Of a stretch of DNA of 64,000 nt, positions 1 to 11,694 are shown one piece after another. A program made the position numbers and the translations under genes. The stretch covers positions 590,207 through 654,206 of the forward strand of contig QJNS01000008.1 in NCBI GenBank assembly GCA_004154925.1, read 5' to 3'. The stretch's first letter is position 1; each line of letters begins with the position of its first letter. This DNA comes from Monosporascus cannonballus. Its lineage: Eukaryota; Ascomycota; Sordariomycetes; Xylariales. The notes under the pieces were generated by a model. That model was given only the letters and a program-made list of their open reading frames with translations. It made no database searches and had not been told where the DNA came from.

Positions 1-1359
1 TATGGTGGAGCTTAAGTGCTGCACGTACTTCCGGCTCAGCCAGTAGCACAGCCAGGAACTTAACGGTTTAGAGAAGTATTGGATGTTATAGATGTCGGGG
101 TCCAAGAAACTACGCTTCCAGGGCGAGAGGTCATACTTATCATATGGAAGACCCAACAAACACCAGTAAGTGTGACAGCCATTTTGACCACCATCTTACC
201 CCTACCTGCCTGCCTACCTGAAATGCACTCGGCACGGGGCGGCACGACACGGGGCGGCACGGCACGGCACGAGAGGTTCTACGGGCAGGCAACTCGAAGC
301 GTGTGGTCAAAGTAGTATCTTATCGCACGAGGAACTGTAAGGCCCAAGACGTTAGACCCGTGTCATGCATAGAATACCTTCACGTATGTAGGCCGTCGGT
401 GTTGCAGGGTACTCAGGCACGAGACACATGGTTTTTGTGGAGCATCGGCATATGCCTCTGCATGGCGTTTCGAAGCGATGCCAGCGTGGCGGTCTATTTC
501 CAGCCAGTAGGGATCCCTCCTTGATCGGGAGCTTCAGGCCTCCACATAGGGGATATTTCAACCCACTTTCCGCCGTTTTCTCACCTTGCCCCATTTAGCG
601 GAAGCTAGGGCTATGGCGAGGAATATGCCAGCTCCCTGCAAAACCAACCCTGCGGTCACCCGTAAAAACCCACCTCTGTATGAGCGCAAAGGATTCTCAT
701 TCGCAGCGTATCACCTTGTACGATCATCCGTAGGGGCCCCCAACGTACATAAATGATGGCGCGATTTGAGTTACTTTTGCGCGTGTCACGTCGTCCCGAA
801 TGTATGCGCCGTATAACTCACCGAGGAGCCACGGCGAACAAGCCGAAAGAGAACCAACCCAATTTATTCTTGCTGCCTCTTTGGACCGTCGAGACTGATT
901 TACCGAAGGGCCCGTAACGGGCGCAGCGTCCTAAATCCGCATCGCAGAGGAACCCGATCCTGCAATTTCGCGCCGTTACATTGCAGATTTCTACCGTGCC
1001 GAACGATCCAAGTTGAGACGCCTGCTCCCGGCGCTTTGTAGACGGCGAAGTAGATTGAAGAAGTTTCGGCTGACCCCTCTCAATCCACCCCACGGAATGG
1101 AACTCGGAACGAGGTCTTATGATCAGCCGCCGCGCGACCGCAATACCACTTGCTCCTGAGGGTCGTATCTCTGAGCCTGCTTTCTGTCCTGTGGAATATC
1201 GACAGATCAACGGCCGATCAAGCTCGGACACCGCGGCGAGAATGTGTCCCACGCACCAGGAGGAGAAACAGGGGGTAAGTGACGCCCTACTGCTCTTTCG
1301 CGCTGAAGGCCGGTGACTTATCAAGATCTCAGGAATTGCCCGCTGCGGCTGGTCATTCT
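1..1359. other. Upstream spacer, no supported gene
   Basis: Apart from the pentamer array nothing convincing is seen. A 168-codon open frame on the minus strand (818–1324) starts without ATG, overlaps plus-strand open frames and shows no family motif. The last few hundred bases probably hold the promoter and 5' leader of the methyltransferase that starts at 1360. Confidence 0.5.
231..270. repeat. GGCAC pentamer array
   Basis: Eight consecutive 5-bp units. Five are GGCAC and the others are variants (GGGGC, GACAC, GGGGC). A shorter CCTG/CCTA tetranucleotide run lies just before it at about 201–219. Simple-sequence repeat with no visible link to a gene. Confidence 0.85.
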
Positions 1360-2572
1360 ATGAAGACGGAGTCTGACATCGTTTCGGCGGATCAGGAATC
1401 GCTCACTAGCCAGTTCGCCCTGGCTTATGGTCATTCTTATCGGTCCGCCGGCAATGTTTTCTTGCCCTTTGATGAGTCCGAGCAGCGCCGGTTGGATTCT
1501 CTCCATCGGCTTTTGCGGCTGTGCCTCGATGGCGAGTTAACGGCGGTAAGTTTGTGGCGGCCACTTCTTTTTCCGGCTCATGTTCGTCGACAGGCGTTCA
1601 CTGGCTAGATCACCGCCTAGTTAGACCAGAATCAGAACGCGATAGGGATGGTTGATGCGCCCTGCTCGACAGCTATTATCATCTGGCTGACTTATTCTGA
1701 GCTCCCCGATAGCTGACCTTGGACTTCTGCAGACCAGAATTCCGCCCGACGCCAAAGTAATTGTAGATATCGGCACAGGAACCGGCCGCTGGGCCGTTGA
1801 GATGGCGGCCAGATACCCCGGGGCGACCATTATCGGCATCGATATAGCTCCTATCCAAGCCAAGCTGGTGCCCAAGAACGTAAGGTTCGAGATTGCCGAT
1901 GTCGAAAAACCTTGGAAGATAAGCCCGGAATCGGTGGACTTCATCCAGGTCCGGGCCTTGGCCGGCATGATACGGGATTGGCCGGCTCTGATCGCCCAAG
2001 CGTTTGAAAAGCTGAAACCCGGAGGATGGCTCGAGATAACCGACGTCAGGGGCAGGGTGCTTAATTTCGAGGGCAAGTTCGGGGAGGACGAGATAACACC
2101 CCGTCTCTCGAGGTTATTTCAGCAGCTAGCTTCCAGCGTCGGCACGATTTTTGATCCCGCGCCTCAGACGCCCGGGTGGCTACACGACGAGGGGTTCGAG
2201 AAAGTGGCCCAGCAGACCGAGATACTTCCGCTAGGCCGCTGGCCCCGAGACAAGAAGCTGAGGGCCCGCGAAAGGTTAACGACGGCGATGGTCCTCCCTT
2301 GGTTTAGTACGTACGCTCGCCGCATTCGGCACGAGTGCCTGCGGTTTTCCGCTCCGGTGCTCGCACGATCCTTTGAGAGGCCTCGAAACGCTGACCTTGA
2401 ACAAGAGAACCATGCTCCCCAATTATCAGCGATTAACGAGGCGGGGAGGGCCGAAACCGACGCCGAACTTGCGCAAGTAGTTCGAGACATCGCCGATCCG
2501 AACGTGAAGACCTATGTCCAGGCGTACGTCAATACTCAGCCTCTCTTGATCTGGAGTCGACTGACAAGATAA
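1360..2572 (+). CDS. LaeA-like SAM-dependent methyltransferase
   Basis: Two exons, 1360–1545 and 1733–2572, joined in phase 0 by a GTAAG...CAG intron of 187 bp, give about 341 residues. The N-terminal exon carries the YGHSYRSAG segment and the LDSLHRLL helix typical of fungal LaeA/UMTA-type methyltransferases. Exon 2 opens with the SAM-binding motif VDIGTGTGRW (about residues 73–82), an acidic GID at the end of the second strand (D99) and the post-motif LKPGGWLEITD. The family transfers methyl groups from S-adenosylmethionine; some members regulate secondary metabolism, others methylate small molecules. The loop normally found just before motif I looks slightly short, so the acceptor could lie a little upstream. 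No biosynthetic core gene is adjacent. Family call firm; substrate unknown. Confidence 0.8.
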
Positions 2573-5500
2573 TAGTATTTTTACAACCGCGCGAAGACCC
2601 CGCAAAACGTAAATCGGCCCCTCAACTTGGCTGGCCCGTTTTCCGCGAGTCTGCTATTCGCGCCATTTGTAGTAATGGATGTCACGGGTCTACTCTGCTC
2701 GATACAGTCGTGATTCTAGTACGTCGTGGGTGCGGTTGACCCTTTTCCGCCTTGCCGTTTCGAGCTATACAGTAGCTTCGGCATGACTGCGCCCTGATAG
2801 GCAGGTTAAGACCTAAGTGCCTTGTCTCGCGATAGCTGCAGAATGGTATTGACAAGTGAATAGGGGCATGAGCCGAAGAGAGTACACCGAACCGGACCAT
2901 TACAAGGAAAGGCTTGGCACAAATTGACCCTTCCTTGTTAGCAGAATGATTGTATCAAGGGGGATGTCATTGAGTTCATGTTCCCAGGCATTTCTCGTGG
3001 TCTTAGCTAGCCTCCAGTATGGATATGGGATGATGTATGTGGCAGGCTCACCATCACCACCTTCCAAAGATTCAACCAGCGCTCAGATATACAGGGACAT
3101 AATCAGATGAATCGACACTGTCATGCGCTCTTTTCAATATTCGGACTATGCTATTAGGTGTGATCGGTTGTCGCTAAGTGATTGGACCAAGAGACACGCC
3201 ATTAGCCAGTAAGGACGCCACCACTATACCGAAAGCCGATTTAGATACGAGCTCGAAACCTCTATACGATGTACCAGCAGGGAAGATCTGTACCCTTGGC
3301 TTCTTATCTCAAGCCCGTATGGGCATGCTAGTTGAAGATGGTCCCGAAGCGAAGGTGACCGGAAGGTGTGTAAATATGTCCGGATACAGTGTGAAGAGCA
3401 TCAGATGAGATCGCAAAGATGTATGTCACTCTTTCTGAACCCCAAGTTCTGGAAAGACCAACGGGTGCTGAGGCGATTCTCCAAAGTCCAGCTGGATGAA
3501 ATCGTGCTAGGTCTAGCTTTGTGAGAATTACGGTTCCCAAGCCGATCTTTGCACTTCGTTCTCGAGCAGACACAGAGCTAGATCTTAGAGTATGTTCCCT
3601 CTTCTAGCTTACCTGAGTCTGCTATTTCCGCATGTCAGGGTACCGTCCTGGATTATGGGATTTGGCAGCTTCCACACAGGAAATATGACATCAAGGCCCA
3701 CAATAGACATCATTGACATCTCAATCCAAGCTCAGGACGGCGGAGAGAACGTCAAGGTGAACGGCCGAACCACGACTCCGAGTTACCCCTCCACGAAAAT
3801 CACATATCAGCCGACAACCAGCATCAACCGGGGGGGTATTTCACCGTGAGGCAGTCTCGCACATTCCTCAAGGGAATTCAGCGCCAGCATACTCCATAAC
3901 CTTAATTGCGGTTGAAGAGTGATTCGCGAGCATCTCCAAGGATGTGTATTAGGGAGCTAGTAATAACACTTTGAACAAGTCTGCGAACATTACAATAGAC
4001 TCACCGGTTCCCTTTTAGACTGGCAAGGGTAGGTGGTGGATCAGAGGAGCAAGGGCATATTCCATTTCTGGTTAAGATCTCATAACCGAGAGGAGACATA
4101 TAGATAAAGGAGAGAGCCGTGTTGTGACGGGGTGTTGCAAAACGGACGCTTAAAATTTACCCCTTACCCCCCTTGTTCATCATCACGACGACCTCACCAT
4201 CTTCCCATCATCAGTGAAGAATTGAGACATATCCGTAACGAAACTTCACTGCTTCATTGCTGCGGTCGGTCTTTCGATATGACATTTGGTGTCAAGAGCA
4301 TATTACGATATCCTCTCATAGGTCGGACGTGATGCCGACATGAGGAAGGAGTAGAACCAGCATGAGCCATGATGCAACGATACCTTCAGCAGTTACGAGT
4401 TTCAATATAATGATTTATTCATCTTACAGGGTTGCATTTTTTTTATGGCCTAAAAGTCATCAGCCAGCTCAGGCACCTATATCGTATTTACCTCGCTTTC
4501 ATCGGATCACGTTGTATGGGCAACCGGGACGTGACAAACAACGCGCCCCAGGTAATGAGGCTTACCCCTTAGGAAATCTTGCTGAGGACCCTCGCTTTCC
4601 GAGTAGAGCTACGTAGTTCTTTATTGTGCGGCGGACCCCTTTGAACGGAAACTCAACTTGATACCCGGAGCATGGAAGCAAGAGCATCATCCTATACCAT
4701 GCCGAACTTCATGTACAACTTGGACGATCCGTACCTTCCGTACTACTATTGGCAACACCCCCCCTCAGAGTCAGGACACATCTTATGTTATTTCCGGGCA
4801 TTCTCCTCATCTTCCCCCTCTGCTAAGCTAGCGGATTTGTCGCAGTTTGGCACTATCATCAGCGAGACCCCAGAACTCCTCGAGATACATCTCACGGAAG
4901 AGGAACTCGACAGAATGCACGACCTCAAGCAGGCTTGGGTCTCGAAATATGTGGAGGAGGAGATAATCTGCTTTATGCGATTAGGGGGGCTAGAACCTGA
5001 CTATGGCCGTTTGCTGGTGTTCCAGCAGACCATCGGCCGGCGGAGCAAACAGGAGCAATGCACCAAGCCTGCTCCGAATGCCAATGCTCCCGTAGGCGCA
5101 GTTTCTGAGGACACCTGTTTCAATCCCCGTAAGGAGGTGCGCTGCCCTTATGGATGACTTTCGTGTGCAGCTTAGCACTAACATAAATCTAGGGACGAAC
5201 TGAGAGCAGTGATGAGCTGAACTGTCCTGAAATAGTCGACATCAACATCGACTTTCCTAACACCCACGGACTAAAGCGAAAGGCGGAGGATACACACTAA
5301 ACAACAGGGCAAAACGCATAAATTCACCATAGGAATACTCAGCAACCAACACCCAGCGAACGCTTCCCCTCTAGCCCCGACAACGTGACTTAAGGGGGAC
5401 GACAAAGTAGACTGGCAATGGTACGGCTCAGATACAGGGAATGAGGATTTGACGTGGCCAGATTGACCACGTAGTCAGCGATACAATCCTCATAAAATTA

Positions 5501-6035
5501 CTATTGTCCATGCGGATGAACATGCAGCAACGCACTATATAAATTAAGGAACCAGCGTGGTCGCCGTTAATCTAGCGATTCTGATAACACCGAGGCTTGT
5601 GCGTTCTTGAGGCTTCTTGTAACATGTGGCCGGGTCGCCGAGTCCGCACTTCGTCCTTCGGGTGATTCCTGAGCGGATGGTTGACTCCGAGACCGCCCGA
5701 AACTCGTCTAGTGCTAGATACACGTTTGGGCCTCCCGGCAAGAGCAATGACGGAGTAGGGGTGATTCATCGCGGCTGGTGACCGTCTTTATACGGCTTCT
5801 CCTCGTCCCGGAAAGTATTTGCGTCCATTTGGTTTTAACTGTTACCCCCGTTACTGGCCGCTGTAAGCCATCTTCCGCTGCTGACGCCCGCCCTATGTGC
5901 AATACCAACAGGAGTCCTTATCTGGCCGTAATTACGTGACAGCTTGAGATAGGTATGATAAGACAAGATCTGATGGAGCACGCATGTTACACTAATCATT
6001 TATAGAAAAAGGGTAGCCTATCCTAGTAGACGCAA
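2573..6035. other. Gene-poor spacer
   Basis: Short open frames only; none has a recognisable domain or consistent splice sites. One 161-codon ATG frame at 4672–5157 is listed separately as doubtful. Three-prime ends of the methyltransferase (+) and the GH105 gene (−) face each other across this stretch. Confidence 0.5.
4672..5157 (+). CDS. Doubtful hypothetical ORF
   Basis: A 161-codon ATG-initiated frame. Its middle part reads like real protein (an acidic, amphipathic stretch around EIHLTEEELDRMHDLKQAW) but the ends look random, and frames of this length are expected by chance in 64 kb. No domain recognised. It could be an exon or a relic of a larger gene. Confidence 0.2.
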   Translation: MEARASSYTMPNFMYNLDDPYLPYYYWQHPPSESGHILCYFRAFSSSSPSAKLADLSQFGTIISETPELLEIHLTEEELDRMHDLKQAWVSKYVEEEIICFMRLGGLEPDYGRLLVFQQTIGRRSKQEQCTKPAPNANAPVGAVSEDTCFNPRKEVRCPYG

Positions 6036-7154
6036 TCAGATGAAGACCCTTAAAAACTCCACGAGTGCCATGATCGCCATGGCTTGGCCGTAAGGCATGC
6101 TAGTAATTGGAATGTCCTTATAGTGTTGCAAGTTCCGACCCATGCCCGTACCAAACGATGTGTTCAACAGCTCGCCCTTCGCGTCGACGTTGTCCAAAAC
6201 GCCCCGTATCGCCTTGAGGGCAACGTCCTGGTACTCCTTACTAATGTACTTCCTCCTCTGCGCCTTCAGGATCCCGTAGGCAAATCCCGCGGTTGCGCTC
6301 GACTCGACGTATGAGCCTTCCTCCTCCGGCTGATCGAGCAGAGTGCGCCACAGCCCGGATGCCGTCTGCAGCGGTCTCAGGGCGTCGACCTGTGCGTGCA
6401 GGGTGTCGAGGAGATGTAATCGGATGGGATCGTTGGCGGGCAGATCTAGGAGTTCCAAGTACTCGGGGATTACGATGGTCAACCACGCGTTACCCCTCGC
6501 CCAGAGCGCATTGGCGAAGTTGTGCCCGCCCTCGTTGAACGTCCACCCGTGGTAGAAGAGTCCGGACTTCGTATCGAGCAGGTACTTGATGTGGATTAGG
6601 AACTGCCTCTTCGACTCCTCTACGTAATGCGGCCGGTTGAGGAGCTTGCCGATCTTAGCCAGGGGCACAACGGTCATCATGAGCGTGTCGTCCCACAGCT
6701 GCTGGTCGTTGACCTCCAGGTAAGTGATGTGCTGCATGCCCCCGTACTTGGTTCTCTCCAGGTCGTGGTACGCCCACTCGCCCCAGCTGTCTAGCCATGG
6801 GAGATAGGTCTGGTTGCCCGTCTTCTCGTAGACGTAGGCCAACGTCAGGAACACAGCCATGGTGTTGATGTTCTTGGTCGTGCCGCCGGCGGCGAACCGG
6901 TTCGCGAACCAGTCCTCGATGATCTTGAGGTACTTCTTGTCGCCCGTCAACGAGTAGTAGGCCCAGATACCGTTTAGTCCGATCCCGTGTGTCCATTCCC
7001 AGTCGTTCCACCCCTTCGTGTCGATGACTCGGCCATCCTCCAGCGTCAGCAGGAACTCGCCCGTCTGGTCCTTGATGTTTACCAGTCCGTCGATAAGCAG
7101 CTGGATCTTAGCGTGTATATCGCTAGATTTGATACCGTGGACCTCTACCGGCAT
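6036..7154 (-). CDS. GH105 unsaturated rhamnogalacturonyl hydrolase
   Basis: Single-exon gene of 372 residues, using the first ATG (7154) in front of PVEVHG. The whole length matches the (alpha/alpha)6-barrel GH88/GH105 family: WTHGIGLNGIW (about 54–64), the QLWDDTLMM segment (about 152–160) holding the catalytic Asp, ARGNAW, SATAGFAYG near the C-terminus and SFGTGMG. These enzymes remove the 4,5-unsaturated uronic acid left by rhamnogalacturonan lyases, so the role is late pectin breakdown. No signal peptide is visible, which suggests intracellular action on imported disaccharides. It is divergent from an ACS-family permease, which fits import followed by hydrolysis (inference). GH88 is the alternative, but size and motifs favour GH105. 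Confidence 0.9.
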   Translation of the reverse strand: MPVEVHGIKSSDIHAKIQLLIDGLVNIKDQTGEFLLTLEDGRVIDTKGWNDWEWTHGIGLNGIWAYYSLTGDKKYLKIIEDWFANRFAAGGTTKNINTMAVFLTLAYVYEKTGNQTYLPWLDSWGEWAYHDLERTKYGGMQHITYLEVNDQQLWDDTLMMTVVPLAKIGKLLNRPHYVEESKRQFLIHIKYLLDTKSGLFYHGWTFNEGGHNFANALWARGNAWLTIVIPEYLELLDLPANDPIRLHLLDTLHAQVDALRPLQTASGLWRTLLDQPEEEGSYVESSATAGFAYGILKAQRRKYISKEYQDVALKAIRGVLDNVDAKGELLNTSFGTGMGRNLQHYKDIPITSMPYGQAMAIMALVEFLRVFI

Positions 7155-8261
7155 CTTGGGCAATCGGGAATCGATGGCTTGTGTTGAATGGAACGTCTAG
7201 AGTACACAAAGCGCTGCCAAATGCGATAGAGGGGGTACAAAAGACACATGCCATTCTTTTAAGAATGAGCTGATCTACGTCTTCTTTCTCTTCCTGACAT
7301 CCAGTGAGGGGATCCATCTGCGGAGTAATAGTTTAGTCCCAAACCGAACCAAGATGTTCTCCCTGACTCCACGTGGAACTCGGCGCAGCAAGTTATTATG
7401 GAGACATGCGATGGGTCTCTCAGTTCGCGACGGCGCTTCGGAACCGATACCGAAGCGTTATTGATAAACAAGAAACATTTTTTATTGGCATATGCCCTCG
7501 TCCGGCCCTTGATTTTTTTTCCCCCAGTGTTCTCACCAAACAACTCGAAGGATTATTGGGTTCCGGCCCGCTGGGGAAACGTCACGATTGTCACGCCATG
7601 CTCGTCGTCAAGGCTGGGGTCGATGAGTGCTTTCCCGATCCTCCGACGACAGCGATTTTCAGATGGGGGGGTTCGGGTCATCTTTGGTGGACAATTACCC
7701 TTTGGCGCTGTGATCCTTCGTCCCAATCTGTCAGGCTCGGTTGAGCTCTGCCCGAGGGCGCCAAACAACTGGACAAGGCAGGACTAGGAAGCAAATGGGG
7801 ATGCAACTTGGGGCGCCAGTTAATTGGCTCTCTTCTCCAGATTTGGAGAAGACCCTAGATTTACCCCATCCTTCTCACCCCGGATATCGGGGTTAGTCCG
7901 GCCAGAATTTCTGCACCCCTGCCTTGCTCTCTCATCTTGCGCATAACACATATTGCTTTGTCGCATTTCTCCACAATCCTTATGCTGTGACAGTGGATCC
8001 GGAACCATGGCCGTCTTGCTCGTGTCCCTGGCGGTCGGGGTAGCAATGCAGCAGGATCCTGTCGGGGGGTACACAGCGGTGAATAAAGAGCCAGCGTGAG
8101 CCCTCCCTGATTAACCTTCCTTTTCTTTCAATCCTGCTCAGCTCTCACCCAGCTAGATTCGAAGTTTGATTCGGGTCCGGTACGGTCCGCAACAGCATAG
8201 CCCTCGTTCGTTGGCTACATTGCGAAGAGCACCTCTACCGAACTTGGCTGCGGATATCACG
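7155..8261. promoter_or_regulatory. Divergent promoter, GH105 / ACS permease
   Basis: This 1.1-kb interval separates the two divergent start codons and so must hold both promoters. A perfect dyad with 9-bp arms (TCTTCTCCA / TGGAGAAGA, 4-bp loop) lies at 7831–7852, and pyrimidine-rich leader sequence precedes the permease start at about 8100–8160. No known regulator site is claimed. Confidence 0.5.
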
Positions 8262-10102
8262 ATGTCGTCGACAGAGGTTCCGGATCCCGAGATCGTCCAG
8301 CCCCATGGGGGCGACAGGGCGAAGAAGTCGTTCACTGAGAACGAACATGCACGTCCGCTAAGCGTCGACGACGCCGGGGGGGCGCGCAAGGCCGAGGGTC
8401 ACATAAACTACGACAAGATGGACAAGGAACTGGCCAAGTACGCGGGCGACATGCGGATCGACTTTACGCCCGAGGAGAACACCCGGCTGCGGAAGCTGAT
8501 CGACAAGCGTGTCCTAGTAGTCATGATCTTGACGTACTTCATTCAGGCCATCGACAAGGGCACGCTCTCGTTCGCCGCTATTATGAAACTTCCGGAGGAT
8601 ACTGGCCTCGCCGATGAGAAGGGCAACGTTACCCAGCAGTTCTCCTGGTTGACCTCGTGTATTTATATCACCATCCTGGTCGTCGAATACCCACAGGTGA
8701 GCCGAGAGCTTTCCCCCGCATCGTTCGGAGGCAATGACAACTAATCATAGACGTCTCCTTAGAACTGGATCATAACTAGGGTGCCCGTGGGCAAGTACCT
8801 AGGCTTCTCCATCGTAGCCTGGGGCGCCGTCCTGGCGTGTCACGCCGCTTGCAAGAACTTTGTTGGACTAATAGTAGTGCGTACGCTCCTCGGACTGTTC
8901 GAGTCGGCCTGTCAGCCGGCGTTCGTCGTGCTCTCGTCCATGTGGTATAGGCGTGAGGAGCAAGCTTCGAGAGTCACGTATTGGTACATGATGAACGGTG
9001 CCCAGCAGATCGTCGGTGGTCTCCTGGCGTACTGCTTCAGTCTGATAACCACCGGGCCTTTGAAGTCCTGGCAGTGGCTGTTCCTGACCTACGGCATCAT
9101 TTCCGTGCTATTCGGCCTTTTTGTCCTATGGTACATGCCGGATTCACCGATGCGCGCCCACTGCTACTCGGAAGACGATGTAAGTTTGCTTTCTTTCTCC
9201 GCTCCTTTCCTGGAATATAAAATCGAGTAGTTGCTGATGCTGGCTGTCTTCACAGAAACGTCTCATGGTAGAGCGCGTCCGTGATAACCAGACCGGTATC
9301 CAGAACCGGAAGTTCAAGAAGGAGCAGGTCTGGGACGCCCTGACGGATCCTCAGACTTGGTGCTATGCCGCAATCCAATTCCTGACGACCCTTCCGACGA
9401 GCGGTCTCGGAGCGTTCGCCAACATCATCATCAAACAGTCGCTGGGCTTCTCGGTCCTGGAGACTCAGCTGCTCGCCATGGTGCTCGGTTTCTATATCAT
9501 CATCATTCTTCTCGGATCCGTATGGCTGGTCAAGAAGTTTAACCAGAACATCTGGACCATGTTGGGATTCGTCATCCCGTAAGTGCCTGATCTACGCATC
9601 CCTGCACCTGTGTCTTGTCGTACCTGGGCTGACACGTTGACATAATAGGTCATTCGTCGGTACGATTCTCCTCATGACGATTCCGAACGAGACGTTGGCG
9701 CAACACGTCGGCCTCCTCATCTGTTATTACATCACGCTGTCGTTCTGGTCAGCACAGACGCTAGGTCTGTCATTGATGTCGCGGAACGTAGGCGGCCAGA
9801 CGAAGAAGTCGGTGACAGTGGCCACCAACTTCATCTTCTGGTCGGCGGGTAATACGATCGGGCCCCAAGTGTTCCTAGCACGGGAGGCTCCCAAGTACTA
9901 CACGGCGTTCGCGACTCACCTGGCCTGCTATAGCATTCTGGTCGCCGTCCTCCTTCTCTTCCGTTGGCACCTCGTCAGGCAGAACAAGAAGCGTGATGAC
10001 ATGGCTGCCGCTGGTGTTGCGGAGGCCAGGGACGAGAACATGACTCACGCCTTTGAGGATCTCACGGATAGAGAGAACCTCAACTTCAGATACGTCTACT
10101 AA
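8262..10102 (+). CDS. MFS permease, anion:cation symporter (Dal5-like)
   Basis: Four exons (8262–8696, 8763–9179, 9256–9578, 9649–10102) join cleanly with GT–AG introns of 66, 76 and 70 bp to give 542 residues. A hydrophilic N-terminus of about 80 residues is followed by 12 predicted membrane segments, the first at about 84–107 with the IQAIDKGTLSFAA segment typical of the anion:cation symporter family. The C-terminal tail ends in DLTDRENLNFRYVY, a common ending in fungal allantoate-permease-like proteins. Known members carry organic anions such as allantoate, nicotinate or tartrate, and the bacterial hexuronate carrier ExuT is in the same family. Start chosen at 8262 because the upstream in-frame extension is not conserved in character. 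Located in the plasma membrane; substrate unknown, but the GH105 neighbour suggests a pectin-derived sugar acid (inference). Confidence 0.9.
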
Positions 10103-11594
10103 GGAAGGGAGAGCTTCAGTGAGTGATGACGGCGGTGATGATGATAGGGTTCATGCAGTAGCTGCTCTTTTCTTCTCTTAAGACGGCCTCTGTTGGAACT
10201 GAAGCGTGATGCTTGGCTGTTCTTATTCTCTGTACCAGAGACCGGAGGACAGGAATGTAATATAGAATCAAGATTTTAACAAGTATAGGAGTGTTGGGAG
10301 CGATGCTGCTTCCTTGCCGTAAGTATCACGCGACCACGCGGCCGTTGAGCTCTTAATGCATATAACCGTGTTCCATGCACTGCGTATCGCTGGTCACAGT
10401 TTCGGTATTCTGTTTATAATATTTGTGACGTCTATCATCCTGACTGGCCACATCGGCGCCTTACTTGTATGTCTAGGAAGTCAGGGTTCCTTTCTATTAA
10501 CGAACGCCTCCTGGGGAACGACACAATGCCTGTGGAGGTGATTAACAGGGGCTTCTTCGGTGACTCCAACACTGATCTAGACTCGGCGAGTACCTGGGCA
10601 ATCTGGCTTCATCTAAGAAAGTCGATGTACCTTTAACGCTGGACCATGGCCAATCGTTATTTCCCTTTCCGTCCAAGATGGAGTTGCAGTTGTAACTCAG
10701 CCTTATGCTAGCCCCTTTTCTGTACGCGGCCAGTGGTTACAAACGCTTCTGAAGCAGGGTATACCAGTGGGGCTTTTCATAATGGTAGTAGCCAAGAGGC
10801 CGATCGTCCCCCCAAAAATTAGGGGGTTAATGTGCCGTTTCCCTAACGAGGCGTCTGCCTATTGCTTCCGGAGATTGATGGCCTCCCATCGTGCGGCTGA
10901 TTCCGTATGCAGCCCCGAAACTGGAACTCGAGAACAAGGAAAGGAGGCTTGACGATAGCCTTTGTTGAATCTTTTCGCTTACAGACGCACATATATATAT
11001 ATATTGGTGGGGGGCAGGGGGAGGTTCGGAATGGGATGTGAAGAAGCGGAAGAGATGCTGCTCTTGTTATCTTCGTATTATACTGTCGGCAGATTCATGG
11101 TCGGACCCGGGGAGCAGCGGTCTTCAGCCGCTTCGGGAGACTATTCCACCGCAGTATCTTCAACTAGTCCTTTCTATCGCGATTTAAAGCCTGGGGACCA
11201 CAAGTTTCTTCGCAGTCGATCAGCCGACAATGATTAGGGTGATTATTCTTTTATGCTTGCATTCTTAGGTCCGCAACCCTCCTTCGCGACTCCTTGTATG
11301 GAGGCCGTCGCTCCAGCTCGAACTGGAAGGAGGTCCCGTTTCGTATTAACAAATCCTGGATCCGAGCCGCCGCGAAATAAATGGCTAACTGAGTCTCTTT
11401 TGATAGAGCGTACGAGTCCTACGACGGGCCTAATCCTACCGCCGAATCGGCGCGGATGTTCTTTACAGCGGTAAAGGATTCGGCCCTCTGCTACGAGCAC
11501 ATCCCGCAAGGTTTTCTAAGAAGGTAATATCGATGATGAAGACGCATATAATGTATACAAGTTATGTTATTCAACCTAAAGAGGCAAGGTACTA
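10103..11594. other. 3' flank and spacer
   Basis: Holds the 3' untranslated region of the permease (up to about 10,300) and low-complexity sequence. An (AT)7 run at 10991–11004 runs into a G-rich tract at 11006–11024. No supported gene. Confidence 0.5.
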
Positions 11595-11598
11595 AGGT

Positions 11599-11692
11599 GG
11601 TGTTCGGGACACTTCAGCATGGCTTGCTGATTGACATTTTTGGACGAAGGTCGGAAAGTTCGACGAATCAAAATAGATCAGCTATCGACCCA
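11599..11692. repeat. Outer copy of the foldback element's core
   Basis: About 94 bp starting TGGTGTTCGGGACACTTCAG and ending CTATCGACCC. It is collinear, without indels, with the loop of the foldback element (11901–11994). All of the roughly 20 differences are transitions, with C or G in this copy and T or A in the loop copy, mostly in CpA/TpG contexts. It abuts the left end of the foldback element and looks like part of an older related element into which the intact one inserted. Confidence 0.8.
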
Positions 11693-11694
11693 TA

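Noticed and set aside
818..1324. 168-codon open frame, minus strand
   Set aside because: No ATG at its start, overlapping open frames on the other strand, no motif; this length is expected by chance in 64 kb.
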